A stretch of 64,000 nucleotides of DNA from Sinosporangium album (GCF_900100605.1 NZ_FNCN01000025.1:16716-80715), one strand, 5' to 3'. Shown: positions 33,871-42,444, counted from the stretch's first letter. Translations and numbers: made by a program. Notes: generated by a model not told the origin, from the sequence alone.

Positions 33871-34430
33871 TCAGGCTCCGAAGGCGGACGCGTGCTCGCG
33901 CACCCACTGGAGGAAGGTGCGGGCGGCGCGGCGGCCACGGCGGCGATGTCCGCCTCGTGCACCATCGCGCTCCTCGCCTCCGGGAACGCCTCGCGGACGA
34001 CCCCCTCGTCCCGCACCGAGGCGGTCCATTCGAGGGCGTTGCACATGAACTCCACCGGGCCGAGATGGGTCCACGCCAGGCCGCTCGCCTCGACGGCCTG
34101 TTCGAGCGGGCTCTTGTCGGGGGATCCCTTGAGCACGGTCACGCGGCGTACCCCGGCCTCGCGCGCCAGGTCGGTGATCTCGGGGCCGTTGGCGAGGAGG
34201 GAGTAGTCCTCGCCGTTGAAGTTGATCAGGTGGGCCGCGGTGACCCCGTCGAAGGCGCGCGCCAGCCCGGGGGCGTCCGTCAGGTTCCCGCCGACCACCT
34301 CGGCGCCGGGCGGGAGCGCCGCCTTCGAAGGGTCGCGTGTCAGGGCCCGGACCCGGTGCCCGGCGTCGAGCAGCTGCGCGACGAGGTGGCGTCCGACATT
34401 GCCGGTGGCGCCGGTGACGAGAACGGTCAT
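33871..34430 (-). pseudogene. NmrA-like NAD(P)H-binding protein, internally deleted and frameshifted
   Basis: Starts normally at ATG 34430: MTVLVTGATGNVGRHLVAQL with the GxxGxxG loop, continuing as a regular NmrA/azoreductase-like Rossmann protein to MVHEADIAAVA (~33950). There the frame changes, and the next recognisable piece is ARTFLQWVREHASAF and stop 33871, which is the family's C-terminus. About 70 residues (substrate-domain helices) are missing between them. The N-terminal part could still be translated in a frame that runs into noncoding DNA. Confidence 0.75.
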
Positions 34431-34793
34431 AGTGAGTCTCCTTCCGCTGGGGACACCGCACGCTAGACCCCATCGCGGCCAGATGATGTCCGCGTTGTGC
34501 GCTGGTCGCGCTCGGGGAGGGCTGGGGGTTTCGTCGTCACGGCCGGGGCGGGGTACGGCGGGTGCCGGGGGCGTCGGCGGGGGGCCGTGCGGGACCGGGG
34601 GGTTGCCGGGCGGCAGCCGTACGGGGTCCAGGGGGGGCACCGCGCCGGGGTGATTATGAGGTGGCCGCATTCCCGGGTTTTTCCAAGCCGAATTCCGGGA
34701 GCACAGATACCGGTTCGGATAACGTTTGTGTTTCGAGCGGGGAAGGTGTCGTAAAATCGATTCACGCTTTCCCGACGATAGGAGAACGGCCGC

Positions 34794-35492
34794 ATGCCGA
34801 GCCGCAAGCCGGCGAAGAGACGACGAGGCCCAGCGAAATCCAGGACCACGAAATCCAGGATCGCGAAGTCCAGGATCGCGAAGTCCAGGAAGAGGAAACA
34901 GAAAAGCTCGTTGGGCGGCTGGGCCGCCGCGGCGATCGGCGTTCTGCTGGTGGTGGGGCTGCTGCAGGCGGCCGTGGCCTTCGTGGGCGACAACTGGCCG
35001 TGGCTGCCCGCCCTCGTGGTCGTGTCGGCGGGGATCGCGGTGGCGTTCGCGGTGTGGCGGGCACGGCGGGCCTCGGCGCTGGAACACCGGTGGCTGCTGG
35101 AGAACCAGGCGTTGGAGCGGGTCGACGGGCTGACGGGCGCGCAGTTCGAACGGCTCACCGCCGGGCTCCTGCGCCGCGACGGCTTCCGCCAGGTGCGCGA
35201 GCTCGGCCGCGCCGGCGACGGCGGGGTCGACCTGACCGCGGTCGGCCCCCACGGCGAGCGTTTCGCCATTCAATGCAAACGCTATGCGGGCGCGGTCGGC
35301 TCACCTGAGGTGCGCAATTTCCTCGGCGCTCTGGGATTCACTTTCACCGGTTATACGGGAATTCTCGTGACCTCGGGCCGCTTGACCCGGCCCGCCATTG
35401 AGGAAGCCCGCCGGGCGGGACTCATCCTCATCGAACGCGAACTCCTGGCCCGGTGGTTGCGGGAGCCGATACCCCTTCCCCGCAGCCGCTGA
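34794..35492 (+). CDS. Membrane-anchored Mrr-type restriction endonuclease domain protein
   Basis: 232 residues. N-terminal very basic tail with three copies of a KSRIA/KSRTT repeat (~15-35), two membrane helices (~40-62 and 68-88), then a PD-(D/E)xK nuclease domain: ALERVDGLTGAQFERLTAGLL, GRAGDGGVDLTAVG (catalytic Asp) and FAIQCKRY (QxK). Mrr_cat proteins cut modified or foreign DNA; anchored versions are common in actinobacteria and may act on incoming DNA at the membrane. TAGGAGAA precedes ATG 34794. No methylase or partner gene nearby. Confidence 0.83.
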   Translation: MPSRKPAKRRRGPAKSRTTKSRIAKSRIAKSRKRKQKSSLGGWAAAAIGVLLVVGLLQAAVAFVGDNWPWLPALVVVSAGIAVAFAVWRARRASALEHRWLLENQALERVDGLTGAQFERLTAGLLRRDGFRQVRELGRAGDGGVDLTAVGPHGERFAIQCKRYAGAVGSPEVRNFLGALGFTFTGYTGILVTSGRLTRPAIEEARRAGLILIERELLARWLREPIPLPRSR

Positions 35493-35559
35493 ATTCCGGC
35501 GCCGGCCCCCAGAGATATTCGGTTGCCGGCGCGGCGGCCGTTCCGAAAAGCTGATCGGC

Positions 35560-36159
35560 ATGTCCACACCCAACCGGCAGATCCGCGCCGTGCATTCCGA
35601 CGAGACAATCACCGTCTACCAGGCCTACGATCCCGTGATCGCCGACCGGGCCGTGGAGGCGCAGACGTTCGTGCCGCCGTTCAAGCGCGAGCGCATGACG
35701 TGGATCAAGCCGTCGTTCCTCTGGATGATGTACCGCTCCGGGTGGGCGGCGAAGCCGGGCCAGGAGCGTGTGCTCGCGGTCGAGCTGCGCCGTGAGGGAT
35801 TCCTGTGGGCGCTGGCGCACGCGGCCCTGAGCCACTACGACCACGCTCTCCACGCCGACCGCGCGGCCTGGGCGCGGAGTGTGCGGAGCCGCCCGGTGCG
35901 GGTGCAGTGGGACCCGGAGCGCGACCGGCATCTGCGGGCGTTGCCGTACCGATCGCTGCAGGTGGGGCTGTCGGGGGAGGCGGTCGAGCGCTATGTGGGC
36001 GAGTGGATCGTGTCGATCGACGATGTCACGGCCATGGCCGTACGGCTGCGCGAAGAGGTCCGGGCGGGGGTGGCGGAAGTGGTCTTGCCCGCTGAGCGGC
36101 CGTTCCCGCTGCCTGTGGACGTGGCGGAGCGGATCGGCGCGACCGTGTCCGCAGGGTGA
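35560..36159 (+). CDS. DUF4291 family protein
   Basis: 199 residues, MSTPNRQIRAVHSDETITVYQAY. The core VYQAYDPVIADRAV, RMTWIKPSFLWMMYRSGWA and RSLQVGLSGEAVERYVGEWI is typical of DUF4291, found in bacteria and fungi without an assigned activity. Soluble. Starts 67 bp after the Mrr gene with only a weak ribosome site, so possibly co-transcribed. Confidence 0.85.
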   Translation: MSTPNRQIRAVHSDETITVYQAYDPVIADRAVEAQTFVPPFKRERMTWIKPSFLWMMYRSGWAAKPGQERVLAVELRREGFLWALAHAALSHYDHALHADRAAWARSVRSRPVRVQWDPERDRHLRALPYRSLQVGLSGEAVERYVGEWIVSIDDVTAMAVRLREEVRAGVAEVVLPAERPFPLPVDVAERIGATVSAG

Positions 36160-36231
36160 GCGCCGGGGGGCGTGTCGGCCGACGTGGCCTTGGCCACATC
36201 GGGCCGGTCACGGAGCGGAGCGATCTCGGCC

Positions 36232-36267
36232 TTGACCTGCGAATTCCACAGTTAAATAGTGCTTAAC
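36232..36267 (+). promoter_or_regulatory. Shared promoter element, copy 1 (TTGACC + GTTAA-N7-TTAAC)
   Basis: TTGACCTGCG at 36232, CACA, then GTTAA (36251-36255)-N7-TTAAC (36263-36267). The same 36-bp arrangement with 28 identical positions recurs upstream of the paralogue. The palindrome starts 19 bp after the -35-like hexamer in both, so it would cover the -10 region. The start codon is 115 bp further, leaving a long leader. Confidence 0.65.
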
Positions 36268-36381
36268 GTCAGTTTTATGCAGAATTTCATGGCGATCTTG
36301 GCAATTTTTTGCGCGCCGAAAAGGTCTTACTCCAGCGAATGCGACCAAACAGGTCGTTTCTTCGCACAGAGAGGGATCCTC

Positions 36382-37134
36382 GTGAACTCACGACTCGCCA
36401 TCGGCGCGCTGACCGCTGCTGTCGGTGGATCACTGCTGCTCAGCTCGGGCGTGGCCACCGCCTCGACCTCGGCTCCCCTGGGCGTGAAGATCTCTCACGC
36501 CTCGCCGTACGCGGCATCCGGGAAGGGCGGCGGAAACGTCGTCGTGGACTTCGATATCCGCGCCACGAAGGGAAGTAAGGTCTCCCTTCAGCTCCGCCCG
36601 GAGAACCGGTCCCAGCGCGTCAAGACGGTGCACGCCAAGCTGATCCGCGAGGGTGACCGCTGGCGCTACCAGGCCCGGTTCGACCGGTCGGACTACGACG
36701 GCCGCTGGGTGGCCGTGGCCGACGCCTATGACCGGCACGGCAAGAAGGTGACCGACACGGCCGGCTTCTACGTCAAGGTCAAGAACGTCAAGATCAAGGA
36801 CGGCAAGTCCCGCAAGTCCCGGACGAAGCTGGACGGGTTCCGGGCGCACAAGTCGGGCTACGGGAAGTACCGCCAGATCTCGTTCTCGGGCAACCTCCGG
36901 GAGCTGGAGCACGGCCGGTGGAAGGGGCTGGGCAGCGAGAAGGTGGAGATCTACTTCCGCGACCGCGACTCCCGGAGCTGGAAGCGTGTGACCTCGGTGA
37001 AGAGCGGGGGCCACGGCTCGTTCAAGGCCAAGGTCCACGGCAAGCGGGACGGCTACTACCGCGCCTACTTCAACGGTGGCCGCGACTATTTCGACTCCGT
37101 CAGCCACAGCTCGCGGGTGAACACCTGGCGCTGA
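36382..37134 (+). CDS. Secreted beta-rich protein, paralogue A
   Basis: 250 residues from GTG 36382 (GAGGGA ahead). Signal peptide 1-30 (LAIGALTAAVGGSLLLSSGVATAS). Two Ig-like halves: ~32-130 with DRWRYQARFDRSDYDGRWVAVADAYD, and ~150-250 with FSGNLRELEHGRWKGLGSEKVEIYFR ending in R. Very basic in the second half. It is close to the next gene (about half of positions shared) and more distantly to the gene at 16080. No enzyme motif; probably structural or ligand-binding outside the cell. Confidence 0.75.
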   Translation: MNSRLAIGALTAAVGGSLLLSSGVATASTSAPLGVKISHASPYAASGKGGGNVVVDFDIRATKGSKVSLQLRPENRSQRVKTVHAKLIREGDRWRYQARFDRSDYDGRWVAVADAYDRHGKKVTDTAGFYVKVKNVKIKDGKSRKSRTKLDGFRAHKSGYGKYRQISFSGNLRELEHGRWKGLGSEKVEIYFRDRDSRSWKRVTSVKSGGHGSFKAKVHGKRDGYYRAYFNGGRDYFDSVSHSSRVNTWR

Positions 37135-37182
37135 CGACGGGCTGAACGTCCGCCGCGGCGGACGTGGTGGCGCGCCTTGTGA

Positions 37183-37217
37183 AAAGCGGGGGTCTGGCTC
37201 GTCCAGGCCCCCGCTTT
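37183..37217 (+). terminator. 15-bp hairpin terminator with T-run
   Basis: Arms 37183-37197 and 37203-37217 pair with one G-T wobble around a 5-base loop and end in CTTTC. It separates the two paralogues, so each has its own transcript. Confidence 0.8.
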
Positions 37218-37363
37218 CGCCGACGCGGCCGAGGCGGTCGGCATCGGCCCCGATCGTTCCGAGCGCGGCGGCTCCGAGCGTGACGACCCGCCTCAGGGCG
37301 GGGCCGCCGCCCGGAAGTGGTCTTCGTCACATCGATGGCACGCAACGCGAAGCAGTCTCGCAT

Positions 37364-37399
37364 TTGACCTGCGCTTTTCACAGTTAAACGTCACTTAAC
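37364..37399 (+). promoter_or_regulatory. Shared promoter element, copy 2
   Basis: TTGACCTGCG at 37364 and GTTAA (37383-37387)-N7-TTAAC (37395-37399), same spacing as copy 1. A second block, CAGGTCGTTT, recurs about 30 bp before each start codon (36350 and 37482), so the leader is partly conserved too. The rest of 37135-37518 holds the terminator and no gene. Confidence 0.65.
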
Positions 37400-37518
37400 A
37401 GACGCGCTGCGGTGAGATTTTTGAGACTTTTCGCAACTTTTCCCCTTGTCAACCGGTCTGATGTAGGTGGACACGGCCAACCCAGGTCGTTTTCCTCACT
37501 ACGGGGAGAGGAAACCTC

Positions 37519-38250
37519 TTGTACAAACGAATCGCCATCGGCGCGCTGACCGCGGCAGTCGGTGGGTCAATGCTGCTCAGCACCGGTACCGCCACGGGGT
37601 CGACCGCGCGTGCGCTGAACGTGAAGATCTCGAGCGTGTCGCCGAACCCGGTCGTCGTCAAGGACGGCGGGGAGACCGAGGTGACCATCGAGGTCCGCAC
37701 CACGGAGGCCACCAAGGTCGAGCTGCGGCTGCGCCCGGACGTCCGGACCTACCGCGCCGCGGACGCGGTGACCGCGAAGGTCGTCCACGAGGGTGATCTC
37801 TGGCGCTACACGGCCCGCTTCGACGACTCCGACTACGAGGGCCGCTGGGAGGCCATCGCGGACGCCTTCGACAAGAACGGCAAGAAGTTGACCGACACGG
37901 TCAACTTCTCCGTGGAGATCGAAGAGAGCGAGGCGGTGACGAAGCTGGACAGGTTCTACGCCAGCCCGTCGAGCGTGAAGCGGAAGAGCAAGATCACGGT
38001 CTCGGGGCGCCTGCGGGCGCTGGAGGACGGCCGCTGGGACGGCCTGGAGAACGAGGACGTCGAGATCGAATTCCGCGCCCGGGGCACCAGCGCGTGGAAG
38101 TACGTGACGTCCGTGGACACCGGCTGGAACGGCACGTTCAAGACGAAGGTCCGCGCCAAGAAGAGCGGTGACTACCGCGCCGTCTTCGAGGGCGACAAGG
38201 AGTACGCCGACTCGACCAGCCGCAGCTCGCGCGTGCACGTGTGGCGTTGA
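37519..38250 (+). CDS. Secreted beta-rich protein, paralogue B
   Basis: 243 residues from TTG 37519, with GGAGAGG eight bases ahead; no ATG or GTG in frame fits. Signal peptide (RIAIGALTAAVGGSMLLSTG) nearly identical to paralogue A. First half: VKISSVSPNPVVVKDGGETEV, LWRYTARFDDSDYEGRWEAIADAFD; second half: ITVSGRLRALEDGRWDGLENEDVEIEFR and VTSVDTGWNGTFKTKV. More acidic than paralogue A (pI would differ strongly), which suggests divergence of role after duplication. Function unknown. Confidence 0.75.
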   Translation: MYKRIAIGALTAAVGGSMLLSTGTATGSTARALNVKISSVSPNPVVVKDGGETEVTIEVRTTEATKVELRLRPDVRTYRAADAVTAKVVHEGDLWRYTARFDDSDYEGRWEAIADAFDKNGKKLTDTVNFSVEIEESEAVTKLDRFYASPSSVKRKSKITVSGRLRALEDGRWDGLENEDVEIEFRARGTSAWKYVTSVDTGWNGTFKTKVRAKKSGDYRAVFEGDKEYADSTSRSSRVHVWR

Positions 38251-38296
38251 CGGCACACGGTTAGGGGCTAGCCCTTCACGTGGTCCATCGCGACAG

Positions 38297-38328
38297 GCGG
38301 GGGCCCGGGTCTTCCGGGCCCCCGCTTT
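38297..38328 (+). terminator. 12-bp G/C hairpin plus TTT
   Basis: Arms 38297-38308 and 38314-38325 pair perfectly around GTCTT, followed by TTT. Closes the paralogue B transcript. Very similar in design to the hairpin after paralogue A. Confidence 0.8.
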
Positions 38329-38423
38329 CGATGTTCCGACACGCGCTGACGTGTGGCGACGCAGGGGTGACAATGGAGGGGAAGCACCGACGGCGCACAA
38401 GGGACACGAGGGAGGAGAAGGCC

Positions 38424-38690
38424 ATGGAGACCAAGGAGTGGACCGTGCGAATCTCCATCTCGGAAGACGACGAGGACTATCGGACGGTCGCCGAGGCAGT
38501 GCTGACCACCCCGAGCGGCAAGAGGCATGCCAGCACGGCCTTCGCCCGCCGCAACCCCGGCGACCGCCCCGTCCCGGAGATCGGCGACGAACTGGCGGCG
38601 GGCCGCGTGCTGGCCGATCTGGCCGACAAGCTGATCGGCGACGCCGCGGGGGACATCGCCCAGCTCACGGGCCCCGCACGAGCCCGCTGA
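38424..38690 (+). CDS. DUF1876 family protein
   Basis: 88 residues, METKEWTVRISISEDDEDYR. The dsRNA-binding-like small fold of DUF1876 (Rv1738-type) is a dimeric protein strongly induced by hypoxia and stationary phase in mycobacteria; a ribosome-hibernation link has been proposed. Seen: WTVRISI, TAEAVL-type strand, GDRPVPEIGDELAAGRVLADLA. GGAGGAG precedes ATG 38424. The neighbouring universal stress protein fits a dormancy setting. Confidence 0.88.
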   Translation: METKEWTVRISISEDDEDYRTVAEAVLTTPSGKRHASTAFARRNPGDRPVPEIGDELAAGRVLADLADKLIGDAAGDIAQLTGPARAR

Positions 38691-38773
38691 GCACGTGAAT
38701 ACGGCAGAGCGCGGGGTCGGCGTCGCCGCGCCCGCGGCCTGCGGACCCGGCGGCCGGCCCACCCTGGCCATGG

Positions 38774-38861
38774 GCGCGCCGTCAGTGGGAGGGCCGTCGG
38801 TACGGGCCGTCAGTATGGGCCGTCTGTAGGTGCGCCCTCAGCGGGTGCGCCGTCAGTGCGG
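38774..38861. repeat. Six degenerate repeats copied from the universal stress protein 3' end
   Basis: Units of 13-17 bp, core GSSCCGTCAGT: starting near 38774, 38791, 38804, 38817, 38830 and 38845. The last contains the stop (TCA 38853-38855) and final codons of the minus-strand stress-protein gene. Most copies keep the stop triplet. Confidence 0.8.
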
Positions 38862-39683
38862 CAGGGGCCTGACGACGGCGACCGGGCACGGCGCGCCGAG
38901 AAGCACCGCCTGCGTCACCATGCCGATGGTCGCCTCGGCCCCCTCGCGGCGGGGATGGTTGCCGAGCACGACCAGGCCGGCCGTACGCGCCGCGTCGAGC
39001 AGGACCTCGGCGGGTGAGCCGCCGACGAACGCCGTGGTGACCGATACGTAGGGGAACTTCTCACTCCAGGCGGATACGAGCCGGTGGAAGTGCGCGGCTG
39101 CCGCGCGACGGGCCGTCTCGTCCTCCTCCCAGGCCCGCACCGCGTGGAGCGGCACCCGGTGGAGCGCGGCCTGCTCGAAGGCGAAGGCCATGGCGACGGT
39201 CTCCCCGTGGGAGTCGTCGACGCCGACCACGATCCGCCCGCTCATCCGCGACGGCCCGGGGACGACGACCACCGGGCACCAGGCGTGCGCCACCACCTGG
39301 ACGGCCGTGGCGCCCAGGCGCAGCCCCTCGAATCCGCCGACGCCGCGCGCCCCCAGCACGATCATGCTCGCGGCAGCCCCCTCGACGAGCAGTACGGCGG
39401 AGGCCGACCCCAGCTCCAGCCACCCCCGCACGGTCACGCCGGGCGCGTGCCTCCTGGCCACGTCGATGCCCTTCCCCAGTGTGTGCTCCGCGAGGGCCTT
39501 GACCGTCTCCATCGCGGACGGGTCTCCGGGCCGCGTGGGGAACGGCCACTGCCAGCCGTGGCACACCACGAGCGGCGCGTACCGCGCCTGCGCCTCCCGC
39601 GCGGCCCAGATCAGCGCGGCCTCACTCACCCGCGAACCGTCATAGCCGGTCACGATCGGCGCATGGGTGTCGTCTGCACGCAT
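38853..39683 (-). CDS. Universal stress protein, two Usp domains
   Basis: 276 residues from ATG 39683. Tandem Usp domains (~8-142 and ~150-276). ATP-binding signature present in the first as VLGARGVGGFEGLRLGATAVQVVAHAWCPVVVV and in the second as VLGNHPRREGAEATIGMVTQAVLLGAPCPVAVV (only these segments are cited, in part). Such proteins bind ATP and are induced by hypoxia in related bacteria. Longer frame to 39791 is not supported by homology. Confidence 0.88.
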   Translation of the reverse strand: MRADDTHAPIVTGYDGSRVSEAALIWAAREAQARYAPLVVCHGWQWPFPTRPGDPSAMETVKALAEHTLGKGIDVARRHAPGVTVRGWLELGSASAVLLVEGAAASMIVLGARGVGGFEGLRLGATAVQVVAHAWCPVVVVPGPSRMSGRIVVGVDDSHGETVAMAFAFEQAALHRVPLHAVRAWEEDETARRAAAAHFHRLVSAWSEKFPYVSVTTAFVGGSPAEVLLDAARTAGLVVLGNHPRREGAEATIGMVTQAVLLGAPCPVAVVRPLPH

Positions 39684-39924
39684 CGCCGCCCCCTCTCGGC
39701 CCCGTCCCTTCCACGGTCCCTTCCACGGTGCACATGCCTGGACCTGGACGGCAACGCCCCCCTGTGACCGCTTTCCCCCGCACATGGTCAAGCGGGCGCC
39801 GCGCCGCGGCCCTCCGGCGTGATCACAAGAGGGTCACACTCACACCGTTTCCCGCGCCCGCGCGGATCTTCGCTGAGATCGTCGCAAGCAGCGGCTCCTT
39901 GTTCGGCGATGGAAGGTTTCCTCC

Positions 39925-41187
39925 GTGGCGGGCGGTCCCTCCGGCTTTGCCGTACTCGATCTTGAGACGACGGGGCTCTGGCCCCACAGGCGCGACCGTG
40001 TGGTGGAGATCGCCGTCGTGCATGTGTCGCCCTCCGGGGAGGTCACGGGGCGGTGGAGCACGCTGGTGAATCCGGAGCGCGACCTGGGCGCCCGGCATAT
40101 CCACGGCATCAGCGCGGCGGACGTCCTCCACGCCCCGCGGTTCGGCGACGTCGCCGGCGAGCTCGCCGCCCTGCTGCGCGGCCGTGTCCCCGCCGCGCAC
40201 AACCTCGTCTTCGACCTCGGCTTCCTGACGGCGGAGTTCGGGAGGCTGGGCGTTACCGTGCCGTTGGCCGTCGAGCACGGCGTGTGCACGATGAGGGAGG
40301 CGCCCCGTTTCCTGCCCCACGCTCCCCGCACGTTGGCGGACTGCTGCGCCGTCGCGGGTATCCGCCTCGACAAGCACCACGAGGCGCCGGCCGACGCCGA
40401 GGCCGCGGCGGGGCTGCTGAGGCGGTACCTGGCCTCTGCGGGGTCGCGCTGGGACCGCCTGTTCGGGATCGCGTCGCGGGCGGTGTGGCCCGAGCTTCCC
40501 GCCGGGGGCAGGCCCTGGGTACGGCGGGGCGCGGGCAGACAGGTCGGGCAGAGCGGACAGGGCAGGCACGGCGGGCACTTCACGGCGAGGATTCCGGACG
40601 TCGCCTCCCCGGTGCCGGCGGCGCCGGACGCGGGCGACACGTACCTCACGCTGCTGGACCGGGTGCTGCTCGACTTCCACATCGCCGTCGAGGAGGGCGA
40701 GTCCCTGGTGCGGGTGGCTTCGGAGCTCGGGTTGTCGCGGAGCGATGTGTGGGTTCTGCACCGTGAGTATGTGGCGGCGCTGGCCTATGAGGGCCTCGCG
40801 GGGGATGCGGTCACGTCGGACGTACGGCGCGACCTTCTCCTTCTCGCCCCGCTGCTCGATCTTCCGGTCGAGGCGGTCGAGGCGGTGATGGCCGAGGTCG
40901 CCGGGCGGGCGGCCGACCGTCCGGGCCGCGCCGTACCGAGGTTCCGCCTGCGTCCGGGCGATCTCGTGGCCTTCACCGGCGAGATGGAGGGAGGGCGCGA
41001 CACCTGGGAGGCGCGGGCACGCGGGGCCGGGTTCGTCCCGCACCCCGGGGTGACCAAGAGGGTCCGGCTCGTGGTGTCCGCCGATCCCGACTCGCTCTCC
41101 GGAAAGGCCAAAAAAGCCCGCGAGTACGGCATTCCCATCGTCACTCCGGGCGGTTTCAGCCGCCTCCTCCGTGACACCCGTCACTGA
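39925..41187 (+). CDS. DEDDh exonuclease with C-terminal BRCT domain
   Basis: 420 residues from GTG 39925. Residues ~8-172 are a DnaQ-type 3'-5' exonuclease: FAVLDLETTGL (Asp, Glu), HNLVFDLGFL (Asp) and KHHEAPADAEAA (His, Asp) give all four catalytic acids/His. A central helical region (~225-315) recalls the TerB-like part of actinobacterial homologues, and ~330-415 is a BRCT-like fold (LVAFTGEMEGGRDTWEARARGAGF). It probably trims DNA ends during repair. No polymerase domain. Confidence 0.85.
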   Translation: MAGGPSGFAVLDLETTGLWPHRRDRVVEIAVVHVSPSGEVTGRWSTLVNPERDLGARHIHGISAADVLHAPRFGDVAGELAALLRGRVPAAHNLVFDLGFLTAEFGRLGVTVPLAVEHGVCTMREAPRFLPHAPRTLADCCAVAGIRLDKHHEAPADAEAAAGLLRRYLASAGSRWDRLFGIASRAVWPELPAGGRPWVRRGAGRQVGQSGQGRHGGHFTARIPDVASPVPAAPDAGDTYLTLLDRVLLDFHIAVEEGESLVRVASELGLSRSDVWVLHREYVAALAYEGLAGDAVTSDVRRDLLLLAPLLDLPVEAVEAVMAEVAGRAADRPGRAVPRFRLRPGDLVAFTGEMEGGRDTWEARARGAGFVPHPGVTKRVRLVVSADPDSLSGKAKKAREYGIPIVTPGGFSRLLRDTRH

Positions 41188-41232
41188 TCGGCGGCAGCCG
41201 GAATAACTCCGGCCCTCCCCGCATTAAGGTAC

Positions 41233-41244
41233 TTGAAACTTCAA
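41233..41244. promoter_or_regulatory. Palindrome TTGAA-AC-TTCAA
   Basis: Perfect 5-bp arms 27 bp before the start of the monooxygenase. The half-site is typical of MarR-type operators, which often govern flavin oxidoreductase pairs; no marR gene is adjacent. Confidence 0.5.
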
Positions 41245-41270
41245 CCACATTGCCGAGGACGGTGGGCACG

Positions 41271-42380
41271 ATGCAGTTCGGGATCTTCACCGTGGGAGAC
41301 GTCACCCCGGATCCCACCACCAGCAGGACCCCCAGCGAGAACGAGCGCATCAAGGCCATGGTCGCGGTCGCGCTCAAGGCCGAGGAGATCGGCCTCGACG
41401 TCTTCGCCACCGGGGAGCACCACAACCCGCCGTTCGTGCCGTCCTCCCCCACCACCATGCTCGGCTACATCGCCGCGCGCACCGAGCGGATCATCCTCTC
41501 GACGTCCACCACGCTGATCACGACCAACGACCCGGTCAAGATCGCCGAGGACTACGCCATGCTCCAGCACCTGGCCGACGGTCGCGTCGACCTGATGATG
41601 GGCCGCGGCAACACCGGACCGGTCTACCCGTGGTTCGGCCAGGACATCCGCCAGGGCATCCCCCTGGCCATCGAGAACTACGCCCTGCTGCGCGAACTCT
41701 GGCGCAAGGACGTCGTCAACTGGGAGGGCCGGTTCCGCACGCCGCTGCAGTCGTTCACCTCGACCCCGCGCCCCCTCGACGGCATCCCGCCGTTCGTGTG
41801 GCACGGCTCGATCCGCAGCCCGGAGATCGCCGAGCAGGCCGCCTACTACGGCGACGGGTTCTTCGCCAACAACATCTTCTGGCCGAAGGAGCACTTCATC
41901 CGGCTGATCACCTTGTACCGTCAGCGCTACGCCCACTACGGGCACGGCACCTCGGAGCAGGCCATCGTCGGACTCGGCGGGCACATCTTCATGCGCAAGA
42001 ACTCCCAGGACGCGATCCGCGAGTTCCGCCCGTACTTCGACAACGCGCCGGTGTACGGCCACGGGCCCTCACTTGAGGAGTTCATGGCCGAGACGCCGCT
42101 CACCGTCGGCAGCCCGCAGCAGATCATCGACAAGACGCTCACGTTCCGGGACGCCTTCGGCCACTACCAGCGCCAGCTCTTCCTCATGGACCACGCGGGG
42201 CTCCCGCTGAAGACCGTGCTGGAGCAGCTGGACATCCTCGGCGAGGAGGTCCTGCCGGTGCTGCGCAAGGAGTTCGCGGTCGGACGGCCCGCCACGGTGC
42301 CCGACGCGCCGACACACGCCTCCCTGCTCGCGCGCCGCGACGCCGAGGCGTCCGCCGTACCTGCGCCTGTCCTGCCCTGA
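41271..42380 (+). CDS. Luciferase-like flavin monooxygenase, CE1758 type
   Basis: 369 residues from ATG 41271, MQFGIFTVGDVTPDPTTSRT. FMN-dependent TIM-barrel oxidoreductase: AEEIGLDVFATGEHHNPPF, MLGYIAARTERIILSTSTTLI, MMGRGNTGPVYPWFGQD. The NADPH-flavin partner is encoded next door, as in the CE1758/CE1759 pairs of corynebacteria. Substrate unknown. Ends in a CCTGCCCTGA repeat that carries its stop. Confidence 0.9.
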   Translation: MQFGIFTVGDVTPDPTTSRTPSENERIKAMVAVALKAEEIGLDVFATGEHHNPPFVPSSPTTMLGYIAARTERIILSTSTTLITTNDPVKIAEDYAMLQHLADGRVDLMMGRGNTGPVYPWFGQDIRQGIPLAIENYALLRELWRKDVVNWEGRFRTPLQSFTSTPRPLDGIPPFVWHGSIRSPEIAEQAAYYGDGFFANNIFWPKEHFIRLITLYRQRYAHYGHGTSEQAIVGLGGHIFMRKNSQDAIREFRPYFDNAPVYGHGPSLEEFMAETPLTVGSPQQIIDKTLTFRDAFGHYQRQLFLMDHAGLPLKTVLEQLDILGEEVLPVLRKEFAVGRPATVPDAPTHASLLARRDAEASAVPAPVLP

Positions 42381-42404
42381 CCCTGCCCCTGACCCTGCCC
42401 CCGA
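42369..42404. repeat. 12-bp tandem repeat including a stop codon
   Basis: Three units: GTCCTGCCCTGA (with the true stop), CCCTGCCCCTGA and CCCTGCCCCCGA. The first two end in TGA. Confidence 0.8.
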
Positions 42405-42444
42405 CCCGCCGGGCCGGCCCCCCGGACAAGCAAGGAGTCACCGA

